A stretch of 64,000 nt of DNA from Brachybacterium fresconis (GCF_017876515.1 NZ_JAGIOC010000001.1:2232001-2296000), one strand, 5' to 3'. Counted from the stretch's first letter, positions 43,002 to 51,863 are shown. Program-made: numbers and translations. The notes: generated from the sequence alone by a model not told the origin.

Positions 43002-43020
43002 TAGAAAGTATCACTTTCTA
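43002..43020. promoter_or_regulatory. Perfect palindrome, likely MerR operator
   Basis: TAGAAAGT-ATC-ACTTTCTA between MerR and DUF4188 genes. A TTGACA at 42973-42978 lies 23 bp before it. The site is AT-rich and directly upstream of the ribosome-binding site GGAGG of the DUF4188 gene. Confidence 0.75.
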
Positions 43021-43037
43021 GACATGGAGGGCCAGTC

Positions 43038-43634
43038 ATGGATCCCGACCCGCACCCCGCACCGCCCCCGCATCCCGGCGGGACGCGGCCCGCGAAGATC
43101 CGCCCACCCAGCCTCACCCACGCTCCGGTCGACGGCATCGTCGTCTTCCACATCGGCATGACGGTCCACCGGCCGCTCCGTCCCGACCTGTGGGGGCCCG
43201 TCTTCGCCGCGATGCCGCGCATGCTCGCCGAGCTCTACCGGGCCAAGGCGGCGCACGAGCGCGGCGAGGGCGAGGACCTCGGCTTCCTCGAGGCGCACTC
43301 GATGTTCGGCGGCACCGGACCCTGGGTCGTGCAGTACTGGAAGAGCGTCGAGCACCTGTACGCCTACGCCCGGATGGGCGAGAAGGCGCATCTGCCCGCC
43401 TGGCAGAGGTTCAACCGGCTCGCTCGGCAGCACCCGGGCGCGGTCGGGATCTGGCACGAGACCTACGACGTCCCCTCCTCCGGCATCGAGACGCTCTACG
43501 GCAACGGGGCGGCGGTGGGCCTGGCGAAGGCCGTCGGCACCGTGCCGCTGACCGCCCGCGGAAAAGCAGCGCGCCAGCGGCTGGACACCCGCCTGCCCGG
43601 CGAGCAGTCGGCGTCGGCCGGCGCGCGCGGCTGA
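43038..43634 (+). CDS. DUF4188 (monooxygenase-like fold) protein
   Basis: 198 residues. After a Pro-rich start the DUF4188 core is clear: VDGIVVFHIGMTVHRPLRPDLWGPVFAAMPRMLAEL, LGFLEAHSMFGGTGPWVVQYWKSVEHLYAYAR, HLPAWQRFNR, and GAVGIWHETYDVPSSGIETLYGN. The family is related to the antibiotic-biosynthesis-monooxygenase/dimeric alpha-beta barrel fold and to haem enzymes such as aldoxime dehydratase; the His residues in IWHETY could be functional. It is controlled by the divergent MerR gene. Catalytic activity is unproven. Confidence 0.85.
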   Translation: MDPDPHPAPPPHPGGTRPAKIRPPSLTHAPVDGIVVFHIGMTVHRPLRPDLWGPVFAAMPRMLAELYRAKAAHERGEGEDLGFLEAHSMFGGTGPWVVQYWKSVEHLYAYARMGEKAHLPAWQRFNRLARQHPGAVGIWHETYDVPSSGIETLYGNGAAVGLAKAVGTVPLTARGKAARQRLDTRLPGEQSASAGARG

Positions 43635-43709
43635 CGCTCCCCCGCGCAGGGAACTCAGCGCCGCCGTGATAGCGCCGCCGTGATCGCGACGGGCCCGTCG
43701 CGGCGCCGA

Positions 43710-43736
43710 TGTCACAGGCGAGCGCCGACCGGTGTC
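43710..43736 (+). promoter_or_regulatory. ECF41-type promoter of the AhpD-like gene
   Basis: TGTCACA at 43710-43716, 16-bp spacer, TGTC at 43733-43736. The known ECF41 consensus is TGTCACA, 16-18 bp, CGTC, so only the first base of the -10 differs. It lies ahead of the AhpD-like gene whose downstream neighbour encodes an ECF41 sigma factor, as expected for autoregulation. Confidence 0.75.
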
Positions 43737-43785
43737 CTCCTCCTGACGGGCTCTTCCGACGGGTCCGCGGAGAGAAGGGGATGTC

Positions 43786-44388
43786 ATGTCCGCCATCACG
43801 CCATTGCACAGCCTGAGCCCCTCGCGCCCGGCGCCGCGGGTGCCCCTGGGCCGCGACGGACGGTTCGAGAAGGTCGCGCGCTGGGTGGTCCGTCGCGTGT
43901 ACGGGAAGGTCCTGGATCCGCTGGAGGCCTCGTTCCATCACCGCCCGGCGCTCGCATCGATGCTGGCCCTCGAGGCCACCGCCTCGTTCTGGAAGAAGCT
44001 CCCACCCACGCTCCACGCGCTGGCCGTGATGGCCCCGGCACGCGAGATCGGCTGCTCCTGGTGCATGGACTTCGGGTACTGGGAGTACCACCACCGAGGG
44101 GTGGATCCCCGCAAGCTCCGCGACATCGGCGCATGGCGCACCAGCTCGGTCTACTCCCCGCTGGAGCGGGCTGTGCTGGAGTACGCGGTGGCCGCCACGG
44201 CGACCCCGTCGGCCGTGACCGACGAGATGGTGGCCGCGCTCCGCGCGGATCTCAGCGACGGCCAGGTGGTCGAGCTGGCCGCGCTGGTCTCGTTGGAGAA
44301 CTACCGCTCGCGCACCAACGCGGGACTGGGCCTGACCAGCCAGGGGTTCGCGGACGACTGCGAGGTACCCTCGAGCACGGCGCACTGA
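43786..44388 (+). CDS. Carboxymuconolactone decarboxylase/AhpD-like protein
   Basis: 200 residues. The AhpD-like redox motif Cys90-Ser-Trp-Cys93 occurs in REIGCSWCMDFGYWE, the second half of the CMD fold. Members of this group reduce peroxides or act on cyclic compounds; the ECF41-linked ones are of unproven substrate. It precedes the ECF41 gene by 13 nt and has an ECF41-type promoter, so it is the cognate target. Small helical cytoplasmic protein, probably oligomeric. GGGGATG upstream of the ATG is a weak ribosome-binding site. Confidence 0.88.
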   Translation: MSAITPLHSLSPSRPAPRVPLGRDGRFEKVARWVVRRVYGKVLDPLEASFHHRPALASMLALEATASFWKKLPPTLHALAVMAPAREIGCSWCMDFGYWEYHHRGVDPRKLRDIGAWRTSSVYSPLERAVLEYAVAATATPSAVTDEMVAALRADLSDGQVVELAALVSLENYRSRTNAGLGLTSQGFADDCEVPSSTAH

Positions 44389-44401
44389 CCACGGGAGCCC
44401 C

Positions 44402-45289
44402 ATGACCACGACCCACGAGGCAGCATTCGAATCCCACCGCAGGGCCCTCCTCGGGGCCGCGTACCGGGTGCTGGGCACGGTCCAGGACAGCGAGGACGCC
44501 GTCCAGGAGACGTGGTTGCGCTGGCAGGACGTGGACCTGGCGTCCGTGCGCGAGCCCCGCGCCTTCCTGCTCACGGCCGTCACCCGCACGGCGCTGAACA
44601 CGGTGCGCACGCGCAGCCGACTGCGGGAGGAGTACGTCGGCCCGTGGCTGCCCGAGCCGGTCTCGACGGATGCCGACGCGGATCCGGGGCGTGCCGCGGA
44701 GATCGCCGATGACGTGTCCTTGGCCCTGCTGGTCGTGCTCGAATCGCTCTCCCCGCTCGAACGCGCGGCCTTCGTGCTCCACGAGGTGTTCGCCGCCCCG
44801 TACGCCGAGATCGCCGAGACCCTCGAGCGCTCCGAGGCCGCCGTGCGGCAGCTGGTCCGTCGCGCCCGTGCGCACGTCCGCGAGCGCACCCCGCGTCATC
44901 CGGTCGACGAGAGCACCCATCGCGCCCTGACCGAGGCATTCCTCGAGGCGGTGCGCGGCACGGCGGCGCTCGAGGACATGATCTCGGTGCTGTCCCCCGA
45001 TGTCGTCCTGACCACGGACGGCGGCGGGCACGCCAAGGCTGCCCGCCGACCCGTCCGCGGCACGGACAACGTGCTGCGTTTCGCCGCCGGGGTGCTGGCC
45101 AAGCCCGAGATCGTGATCCTGTCGTGGCAGGTCGCCGACATCAACGGACGACCGGCGCTGGTCGGACACGACGGTCCGCGGGTGGACTGCGTGGTCTGGG
45201 TCGAGGGCGAGACAGCAGGCGCCGAGACGATGGTGACCCGGATCGACATGATCCGCAATCCCGGAAAGCTCCGCGCCGTGCGGGTCTGA
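44402..45289 (+). CDS. ECF41 RNA polymerase sigma factor with SnoaL-like C-terminal domain
   Basis: 295 residues. Region 2: LLGAAYRVLGTVQDSEDAVQETWLRW. Region 4: LSPLERAAFVLHEVFAAPYAEIAETLERSEAAVRQLVRRAR. The linker has WLPEP, an ECF41 hallmark. The ~105-residue C-terminal SnoaL-like domain has LTTDGGGHAKAARRPVRG (DGGG motif) and RNPGKL near the end (family NPDKL). In ECF41 proteins this domain regulates the sigma factor, and no anti-sigma gene is needed; none is present. Expected target is the promoter at 43710. The signal sensed is unknown. Confidence 0.93.
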   Translation: MTTTHEAAFESHRRALLGAAYRVLGTVQDSEDAVQETWLRWQDVDLASVREPRAFLLTAVTRTALNTVRTRSRLREEYVGPWLPEPVSTDADADPGRAAEIADDVSLALLVVLESLSPLERAAFVLHEVFAAPYAEIAETLERSEAAVRQLVRRARAHVRERTPRHPVDESTHRALTEAFLEAVRGTAALEDMISVLSPDVVLTTDGGGHAKAARRPVRGTDNVLRFAAGVLAKPEIVILSWQVADINGRPALVGHDGPRVDCVVWVEGETAGAETMVTRIDMIRNPGKLRAVRV

Positions 45290-45299
45290 GAAGAGCTCG

Positions 45300-45661
45300 G
45301 CGCCCCTCGCATCCGGCCGATCCGCGCCGTGCGCGCGGCGGTGGCCGACGTACCCCCAGACCGCGAGCGCGAGCGCAGGCCCCCAGAACCAGCACGGGAA
45401 GGCGATCGCGAAGGATACGAAGGTGGTCGGGCCCAGCAGCGCGGCGCTGTGCAGCACGGGCACCGCCGCGAAGCACAGCAGGGCGGCGGCCGTCCCGCCG
45501 GGCACCGCCGCGACCGCGACCGGCACCGGACGTCCCGCCACGAGGGGCACCCAGCGGGGGAACACCTCTGCCCACGGGCGGATCAGTCCGAGGGTCAGCA
45601 CGATGCCCAGCCAGCACCCGGTGGACAGGATCAGTCCCCAGACACGGACGGTCAGGGTCAT
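45300..45661 (-). pseudogene. Truncated copy of the membrane protein encoded at 61.6-62.7 kb
   Basis: In one minus-strand frame the sequence from 45661 to about 45330 reads VRVWGLILSTGCWLGIVLT, LGLIRPWAEVFPRW, AAALLCFAAVPVL and FPCWFWGPALALAVWGYVGHRR. This matches, almost residue for residue, the last ~115 residues of the 377-residue protein at 61613-62746. The first ~260 residues of the parent are missing, and the frame has no stop, running antisense through the ECF41 gene. A duplicated and truncated relic is the best explanation; a functional short protein is possible but would need an unrecognised stop. Confidence 0.65.
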
Positions 45662-45807
45662 CTCGACCGGCCCCGAGAACAGGCGGCAGCGATCGTGCTG
45701 GTGGCCGCCACCGGTCGCGCTGGAGCGTCCGTCCCCCGCATAGTGGGTCAGGGCGGTCCCGTCGGCCGCCCGAGGCCCGCCACACTCGGACGGATAAAGG
45801 AGAGACC

Positions 45808-46377
45808 ATGCGTGACCTGGTGTACTACGTGGCCGTGAGCCTGGACGGCTACATCTCCGGTCCTCAGGACCAATTCGAGACCTTCCTCGTCGACGGCGAT
45901 CACATGGCCGGCATCACCGAGGATTTCCCCGACGCGATCCCCACCGACATCGCCGCCCGGCTCGGCATCGACCAGAGCGGCGGCCGCTTCAGCTCCGTGG
46001 TGATGGGGGCGAGAACCCACTCCATGGGCCTGCCGGACATGCCCAGTCCCTACCGTCACCTGGAGCAAGTCGTGTTCACCCATCGCGACCTCGAGCCCGA
46101 GGAGAACCTCACCGTCACCGATGCGGACCCCGTCGAGGTGGTGCGGGAGATGAAACGTCACGACGGGGGCGACATCTGGCTGTGCGGCGGCGCGAACCTC
46201 GCCGCTCAGCTGCGCGGGGAGATCGACCGGCTCGTGCTCAAGCGCCAGCCGCTGCTGTTCGGCAGCGGCATCCCGCTGTTCGCGCCGAGCGACTACGACC
46301 CGGTGAGATTCGATCGGGTCAGCGCACAGGACTACGATTCTGGGGTCTCGATCACGCACTACGTGCCCCGAGGCTGA
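45808..46377 (+). CDS. Dihydrofolate-reductase-like (RibD C-terminal fold) protein
   Basis: 189 residues. YYVAVSLDGYISGPQ opens the fold, then SSVVMGARTHSMG, VVFTHRDL, GDIWLCGGANLAAQL, VLKRQPLLFGSGIPLFAP. These are features of the YyaP/YwjB-type DHFR family, which binds NADPH. Substrate unknown; cytoplasmic. GGAG precedes the ATG at 45808. A hairpin follows the stop. No folate genes are nearby, so it is unlikely to be the housekeeping FolA. Confidence 0.9.
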   Translation: MRDLVYYVAVSLDGYISGPQDQFETFLVDGDHMAGITEDFPDAIPTDIAARLGIDQSGGRFSSVVMGARTHSMGLPDMPSPYRHLEQVVFTHRDLEPEENLTVTDADPVEVVREMKRHDGGDIWLCGGANLAAQLRGEIDRLVLKRQPLLFGSGIPLFAPSDYDPVRFDRVSAQDYDSGVSITHYVPRG

Positions 46378-46391
46378 GTACTCGACTGTGC

Positions 46392-46420
46392 CGCGGATGT
46401 CCGTCCTGCGAACATCCGCG
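46392..46420 (+). terminator. Hairpin after the DHFR-like gene
   Basis: A 9-bp perfect stem, CGCGGATGT (46392-46400) with ACATCCGCG (46412-46420), 11-nt loop, 14 nt after the stop. Confidence 0.65.
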
Positions 46421-46508
46421 TCCGGGTGTGGCCTGGTCGGCTCGACGCACCCTTCATAGGCTCGAGGAGCACACCCCGTTGAACGCTCCACCCCCACAGG
46501 AAGAGTCG

Positions 46509-47288
46509 ATGATGACCACTCTCTCCACCGCCCCCGCGAACCTCGACGCCCTGGCCGATACCTACGACGAGCAGGGTTACGTCCTGGTCAAAGGCCTGCT
46601 CAGCAAGGAGGAAGCGGCCGAGTACCGCACTCGCAGCCACGAGCTGATCGCCGCCCTGAATCGTGGCGACGACCCCACCTGGGACGCCGCGTCCGACGTC
46701 GCCATGGGACAGAAGACCAGCCTGCAGCATCTGCACGACGCCCAGTTCTACGACGCCGCGTACACCCGGTTGCTCACCGACCCGCGCTTCACGTCGGTCG
46801 CCGCGGCCGTTCTGCGCACCCCGAACGTGCAGCTGCACCACACCAAGATGTTCATCAAGCCGCCGGAGAACGGCTCCCCGTTCCCTCCCCACCAGGACTA
46901 CCCCTTCTTCCCGCACACGAACCACAAGGTGGCTGCGGCGATCTTCCACTTCGATGACGCCCCGGACGCCAAAGGCTGCGTGCGCGTCGCCCCGGGAAGC
47001 CACAGGGAAGGACCACGCGAGCACGATCCGCAGGGCAGCTTCCACCTGCCCGACTTCCCCACCGACCGGCTCGTCCCGATGGAGGCCGAGGCGGGGGACG
47101 TCCTGTTCTTCACCTACTTCACGGTGCACAGCTCCGGCATCAACGTCAGCGACGAGGCCCGCACCACCTGGTTGGTCCAGTTCCGCGACCCGGCCGATCC
47201 GCCGCTGACCGACCAGCACGACCACTCCCTCGGCCAGGGCCTCATCCTCGCCGGCAGCGACCCCACCGGGCGTGCAGGCCAGGCATGA
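46509..47288 (+). CDS. Phytanoyl-CoA dioxygenase (PhyH) family protein
   Basis: 259 residues, the usual length. It is a jelly-roll iron(II)/2-oxoglutarate oxygenase: iron ligands His128 and Asp130 in PPHQDYPFFPH and His207 in TVHSSGIN, then a basic stretch after it (EARTTWLVQFRDP) for 2-oxoglutarate. GCVRVAPGSHREGPREHD is the typical PhyH turn. It hydroxylates a small molecule in the cytoplasm; the target is unknown. GGAAG precedes the ATG at 46509. The AraC gene starts 8 nt after its stop, so both are co-transcribed. Confidence 0.9.
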   Translation: MMTTLSTAPANLDALADTYDEQGYVLVKGLLSKEEAAEYRTRSHELIAALNRGDDPTWDAASDVAMGQKTSLQHLHDAQFYDAAYTRLLTDPRFTSVAAAVLRTPNVQLHHTKMFIKPPENGSPFPPHQDYPFFPHTNHKVAAAIFHFDDAPDAKGCVRVAPGSHREGPREHDPQGSFHLPDFPTDRLVPMEAEAGDVLFFTYFTVHSSGINVSDEARTTWLVQFRDPADPPLTDQHDHSLGQGLILAGSDPTGRAGQA

Positions 47289-47295
47289 TGCTGGG

Positions 47296-48198
47296 GTGAG
47301 CCTCGACCAGGTCGCCGGAGCGACCGCCTTCGTCGACCTCGCCGGTCTGCTCGTGACCGGCGAGGTCGACGAGTTCACGGTCGATTACCTCAGCTGGGGC
47401 TTCTACGAGCCGTCCATCTGGCGCAATCACCCCCACACGCACTCGTTCTACGAGGTGTGCCTGGCCTACTCCGGGTCGGGCACCTTCACCGTCGAGGAGG
47501 CGGAGCATCGGGTGCAGACCGGTGACGTGTTCATCGCGCGCCCGGGCGAGGTGCACGAGATCATCGCCGACCCCGCTGAGGGACTCGGGATCGCGTTCTG
47601 GGGCTTCACCCTGCAGCCGACCGACGCGATGCCCTCCTCCCTGCCCGGCTGGTGGAACGGCCTGGTCCGCGTCGACCGTCCGCTGGTCTCCCCCGCGCTC
47701 GGCTCCCTGCCGATGCTGATCTGCGCCCTCGCCGCGGAGGCCGCCACACCCCGTTCCGGGGTCTCCGGGCAGGTCAGGGCGCTCGGCGCCGCCCTCGTCA
47801 TCGAGACCGCGCGCGCCTTCGCCACCGCCGATGATCTGACGGTCACGCTCGATCCGACGGCACGCACCACCTCGGCGGTCTCTGCCATGGAGCGCTACCT
47901 GTCCGACAACCTCACCCGCACGATCCACGTGCGCGACGTCGCCGCGAACGGGCACCTCTCGTCCCGTCACGCGGCACGGCTGTTCTCCCGAGAGACGGGA
48001 TCCTCCCTGATGGAGACGCTGCGACGGCTCCGGCTGGAACGCGGTGTGCAGCTGCTGCTGGAGTCCGACGAGCCGATAGCGCAGGTGGCCCGGGCCTGCG
48101 GCTACCCCGAAGCGCGGGCGTTCATCACCGCATTCCGGCGCCACTACGGCCAGCCACCCGGCGCCTTTCGTCGCCACGGAGGCACGCTGCATCTGTGA
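47296..48198 (+). CDS. AraC-family transcriptional regulator
   Basis: 300 residues. N-terminal cupin (WRNHPHTHSFYEVCLAYSGSGTFTVEE, then DVFIARPGEVHEI) for ligand sensing. The C-terminal two helix-turn-helix units include IHVRDVAANGHLSSRHAARLFSRETGSSLMETLRRLRLERG and PIAQVARACGYPEARAFITAFRRHYGQPPGAFRR. It probably regulates the PhyH gene directly upstream and itself. The start is a GTG at 47296; a GTG at 47272 overlapping the PhyH gene is possible. The region 48199-48328 after it is a short GC-rich repetitive spacer. Confidence 0.88.
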   Translation: MSLDQVAGATAFVDLAGLLVTGEVDEFTVDYLSWGFYEPSIWRNHPHTHSFYEVCLAYSGSGTFTVEEAEHRVQTGDVFIARPGEVHEIIADPAEGLGIAFWGFTLQPTDAMPSSLPGWWNGLVRVDRPLVSPALGSLPMLICALAAEAATPRSGVSGQVRALGAALVIETARAFATADDLTVTLDPTARTTSAVSAMERYLSDNLTRTIHVRDVAANGHLSSRHAARLFSRETGSSLMETLRRLRLERGVQLLLESDEPIAQVARACGYPEARAFITAFRRHYGQPPGAFRRHGGTLHL

Positions 48199-48328
48199 GC
48201 ACGGGCGCGTCGGCCCTCCGCTGGTGAGGTCGGCCCTGCGACGGTGAACATCGGGCCCGTCGGCCCTGCGCCGGGGAATACCGCACGTCGGCCCCGCGCC
48301 GAGGAGCAGAGCGCGTCGGTGCCCCGCC

Positions 48329-49474
48329 TCAGGCCGCGATGAACTGGCGGGTGACCAGGTGGCTCACACCGGGCAGACCGATCGCGCGGCGCCCCAGCTG
48401 CTGGAGCCGCAGCTGGAACGTCGTGGCGGGGATGAAGGCGGAGGCGCTGAGTCGGCCCGAGCGACGCACCTTCTCCGCCGTCGGCCGCCAGCTGCGCTCG
48501 TACTCGGCAAGGCCCACCTCGACGTGCGGACCCGCGGCCCGCAGGCCCCTGGCCAGCGCCTCGGCGCCGGCGATCGCCAGGGAGGTGCCCTGCCCGGCGA
48601 GCAGCGACGGGGCGTGGGCGGCATCCCCGGCCAGCACCACACGGCCCCGGCTCCAGCGGGGCGCATAGCTCTGGGCGACGAGGTCGTCGTAGAAGGAATC
48701 CGGAGCATGGGTGAGCGCCTGGTCGATCTGCGGGTGAAGACCCGCGAACTCCCGCTGCAATCGCATCGGATCCGGAACGGGCCTGTCCGTGTCGGTGCGG
48801 TCCACGCGTTCGGAGAGCATCACCCCGACCCGTGCCGCGTCGGCCGCATACAACCAGCCCACACGCTGGATCGTGTCGGTCATGAGCAACCGCTCCCCCA
48901 GCTCGCTTGCCAGCTGCGGATCCTCGAAGAGATAGCTCGCCGCGCGATACCCCATCGGCAGGATCTCTCCATGACCGGGGGCGACGTGCTCGCGGATCGG
49001 GGACCTCACGCCGTCGCAGGCGATCACCAGGTCGGACTCGAGGACGTCGCCGTCGGCGGTCGAGACTGCGGCCCGCTCGGGACTGATGTCGCGCGTTCCC
49101 ACGACGCGCACGTCGTAGCGGAGATCCACGGTCGACGGCAGCTGCGCGAGCAGGCCGAGCTCGACCTCGGGGCGCAGGATCGAGAAGTAGCGCCCACCGG
49201 CGGCCTCCACCAGCGGCGCGGCATCGATCGTCCCGCTCTGACTGCCATCGGGCAGGCCGTAGCGGACGCCGTCGAACACGTGGCCCCGGGACCGCAGCTC
49301 GTCGATCACGCCCATCCGTTCCGCGGCGACGAAGCCGGGGCCGAAGAAGTCGATCATGTAGCCGCCGCCGCGCGGGCCCGGGGACGACTCGAGCACGGTG
49401 ACGTCGTGGTCGGGGGCGAGTTCGTGGGCCACGGCGAGGCCGGCGATGCCGCCGCCGACGATGGTGATGTCCAT
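48329..49474 (-). CDS. FAD-dependent aromatic monooxygenase-like protein
   Basis: 381 residues of the UbiH/PHBH class. FAD-binding DITIVGGGIAGLAVAHELAPDHDVTVLE is at the start, the DG motif follows in DLVIACDGVRSPIRE, and the GD motif is in RGRVVLAGDAAHAPSLLAGQGTSLAIAGAEAL. It uses NAD(P)H and oxygen to hydroxylate a substrate in the cytoplasm; ring hydroxylation or tetracycline-type modification are both known in the class. The protein has no neighbour in an operon. The ATG at 49474 lies just before the first beta strand. Confidence 0.9.
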   Translation of the reverse strand: MDITIVGGGIAGLAVAHELAPDHDVTVLESSPGPRGGGYMIDFFGPGFVAAERMGVIDELRSRGHVFDGVRYGLPDGSQSGTIDAAPLVEAAGGRYFSILRPEVELGLLAQLPSTVDLRYDVRVVGTRDISPERAAVSTADGDVLESDLVIACDGVRSPIREHVAPGHGEILPMGYRAASYLFEDPQLASELGERLLMTDTIQRVGWLYAADAARVGVMLSERVDRTDTDRPVPDPMRLQREFAGLHPQIDQALTHAPDSFYDDLVAQSYAPRWSRGRVVLAGDAAHAPSLLAGQGTSLAIAGAEALARGLRAAGPHVEVGLAEYERSWRPTAEKVRRSGRLSASAFIPATTFQLRLQQLGRRAIGLPGVSHLVTRQFIAA

Positions 49475-49590
49475 GGCCCGACGCTACGCGGCAGGTGCCG
49501 GCGGCGCATCCCTGGTATCCCCCGAACGCAGCCCTGTCAGGCAACAGAGCCGCCCCATCACCCGGCACCCTCGCCGAGATCTACGTTCCA

Positions 49591-49614
49591 GGTGCCACCG
49601 CGCCCTGTGGCACC
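49591..49614. terminator. Hairpin between the monooxygenase and ABC exporter genes
   Basis: GGTGCCAC (49591-49598) and GTGGCACC (49607-49614) pair perfectly around an 8-nt loop, 54 nt downstream of the ABC exporter stop on the minus strand. It is a plausible terminator for that gene; orientation cannot be fixed. Confidence 0.5.
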
Positions 49615-49667
49615 GACGACGCAGAGCTCGACCCGGCGGCGCGGGCGGCAGAGGCAGGTCTGGTCCG

Positions 49668-51863
49668 TCAGCCTCCGGTCGGAGGCGTTCCTCTCTCCAC
49701 GGCCGTCGGCTCGCCGGCCACCGCAGCCGTCTCCCCCGTCACGGCCGCCATCTCCCCGGTCACCGCGGCCACCTCCCCGGTGACGGCGACCGACCCCTCG
49801 AGCACGGCCTCCTCCTCGTCGGGGTCGACGCCGGAGGCGAACTGCGACCAGTACAGGCGGTGGTAGGCGCCCTCGGCGTCCAACAGGGCATCATGGTCGC
49901 CCTGCTCGACGATGTCACCGTGCTCCATCACCAGGATCACGTCGGCGTCGCGGATGGTGGACAGGCGATGGGCGATGACGAAGCTGGTGCGGTCGGTGCG
50001 CAGCGCGGCCATGGCCTCCTGGACGAGGACCTCGGTGCGGGTGTCCACGGAGGAGGTGGCCTCGTCGAGGATCAGCAGCGCCGGGTCGGCGAGGAAGGCG
50101 CGGGCGATGGTGATCAGCTGGCGCTCGCCGGCGGAGATGTTCGCGCCCTCGTCCTCGATCACGGTGTCGTAGCCATCAGGCAGGGTGCGCACGAAACGGT
50201 CCACGAAGGTGGCCCTGGCGGCGGCGATCACCTCGTCGTCGCTCGCCTCGAGCCGGCCGTAGCGGATGTTCTCGACGATGGTCCCGCCGAACAGCACCGC
50301 ATCCTGCAGCACCATGCCGATCTGGCTGCGCACCGCGCCGCGGTCCAGCGCACGGATGTCCACACCATCCAGGCGGATCTCGCCGGCGTCGATCTCGTAG
50401 AAGCGCATGATCAGGTTGACCAGGGTGGTCTTGCCGGCCCCGGTGGGCCCGACGATCGCGACCGTCTGCCCGGGTTCCGCGACGAGCGAGAGATCGGTGA
50501 TCAGCGGTTTGTCCGGGCTGTAGGAGAAGGCGACATGGTCGAACTCGATGTGACCGCGGGTGGGTCCGGTGAGCTCGGCGCGCTCGATGCGGCGCTCCGC
50601 GGCCTCCCCGTCGGGCCCGGACGAGGCCACGGTGATCTCCCCGTCGGCCTCCTGCTCCTCGGCGTCCAGCAGCTCGAAGATCCGCTCGGCCGACGCCACG
50701 CCGGAGATCAGCATGTTCGCCATCCCGGCCACCTCGCCCAGCGGTGCGTTGAACTCGCGGGAGTACTGGATGAAGGCGACGACCTGGCCGAGACTCATCT
50801 GGCCGCCGGCGATCCGCAGGCCGCCGACCACGGCGATGCCGACGTAGCCGAGGTAGGTCACCCACTGCATGATCGGCATGATCATGCCGGAGTAGAACTG
50901 CGCCTTGAAGGAGGCCTCGAACAGCTCCTCGTTGCGCTCATCGAAGGTCTCGCGCATCGCGTCCTGGCGGTCGAAGACGGTGACCAGATCGTGCCCGGTG
51001 AAGGATTCCTCGACGTGGCCGTTCAGCCGGCCCGTGTTGCGCCACTGGGCGGTGAACAGCTTCTGCGACTTCGCGCCGACGATGCCGATGACCACCGCGG
51101 AGATCGGCAGCGCGATCAGGGCGATCACCGCCAGCTGCCAGGACAGCCAGAACATCATCGCGGTGATGCCGACGATGGTCAGCACCGCGTAGACCAGCGA
51201 GGCGAAGGCCTGCTGGAGGGCGGTCTGGACGTTGTCGACGTCGTTGGTGGTGCGCGAGAGCAGGTCCCCGCGCTGGCGGGTGTCGAAGTAGCTCAGCGGC
51301 AGGCGGTTGACCTTGGCCTCGATCTTCTCGCGCAGCACGTACACGATGCGCATGACCACGTCGTTCAGCAGCCGGCCCTGCAGCCAGTCGAACAGCGAGG
51401 CGATCACGTACATGCCCAGCACCGCCAGCAGCAGGCGGCCCAGTGCCGGGAAGTCGACGCCGGCGCCGGAGCGGACCCCGTCGTAGATGACGTCCATCGC
51501 ATCGCCGAGGATCGAGGGTGCCCACACCGTCAGCGCCGTGGAGACGATCCCGAAGACCAGCACCACGGCCAGTCCCATCTTGTGGTCGGCGAAGGTGCCG
51601 GCCAGGCGGGTCGCGGAGGGCCAGAAGGCCTTCGCCTTGCGGGGCGCGGATTCGCCCCACTCTCCGCTCATGGAGTCCTGCATCTGAAGGATCTCCGCCT
51701 CGGTGAGATCCGCGGTGGCGCCCCCGGTCACGGCCGAGCCGCCCGGTGCGGCAGAGTTCCCCGACGTGGCAGAGCCGCCCGACGCGGCCGAGCCGTCGGG
51801 TGCGGCCGACGGTCTCGTCGCGGACTCGCCCTGGGAGCCCCGGTGCTTCTTCGCGCGGCTCAT
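49668..51863 (-). CDS. ABC exporter half-transporter, catalytically normal subunit
   Basis: 731 residues. After a ~45-residue Ser/Gly/Ala-rich leader come six spans (RLAGTFADHKMGLAVVLVFGI...; SYFDTRQRGDLLSRTTNDVDNVQ is the coupling region). The ABC domain follows: Walker A GPTGAGKTT, signature ISAGERQLITIARAF, Walker B LILDEATSSVD and the switch His in VIAHRLSTI. The C-terminal ~45 residues hold a VTGEMAA-type repeat. It overlaps the 4-nt start of its partner upstream and pairs with it. The consensus catalytic Glu is present here and not in the partner. Similar heterodimers export drugs and lipids. Confidence 0.92.
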   Translation of the reverse strand: MSRAKKHRGSQGESATRPSAAPDGSAASGGSATSGNSAAPGGSAVTGGATADLTEAEILQMQDSMSGEWGESAPRKAKAFWPSATRLAGTFADHKMGLAVVLVFGIVSTALTVWAPSILGDAMDVIYDGVRSGAGVDFPALGRLLLAVLGMYVIASLFDWLQGRLLNDVVMRIVYVLREKIEAKVNRLPLSYFDTRQRGDLLSRTTNDVDNVQTALQQAFASLVYAVLTIVGITAMMFWLSWQLAVIALIALPISAVVIGIVGAKSQKLFTAQWRNTGRLNGHVEESFTGHDLVTVFDRQDAMRETFDERNEELFEASFKAQFYSGMIMPIMQWVTYLGYVGIAVVGGLRIAGGQMSLGQVVAFIQYSREFNAPLGEVAGMANMLISGVASAERIFELLDAEEQEADGEITVASSGPDGEAAERRIERAELTGPTRGHIEFDHVAFSYSPDKPLITDLSLVAEPGQTVAIVGPTGAGKTTLVNLIMRFYEIDAGEIRLDGVDIRALDRGAVRSQIGMVLQDAVLFGGTIVENIRYGRLEASDDEVIAAARATFVDRFVRTLPDGYDTVIEDEGANISAGERQLITIARAFLADPALLILDEATSSVDTRTEVLVQEAMAALRTDRTSFVIAHRLSTIRDADVILVMEHGDIVEQGDHDALLDAEGAYHRLYWSQFASGVDPDEEEAVLEGSVAVTGEVAAVTGEMAAVTGETAAVAGEPTAVERGTPPTGG

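Noticed and set aside
44252..45300. Continuation of the minus-strand frame from 45661 across the ECF41 gene
   Set aside because: It is antisense to a well-supported sigma factor and the matching paralogue ends before it. Only the part homologous to the paralogue is kept, as a pseudogene.
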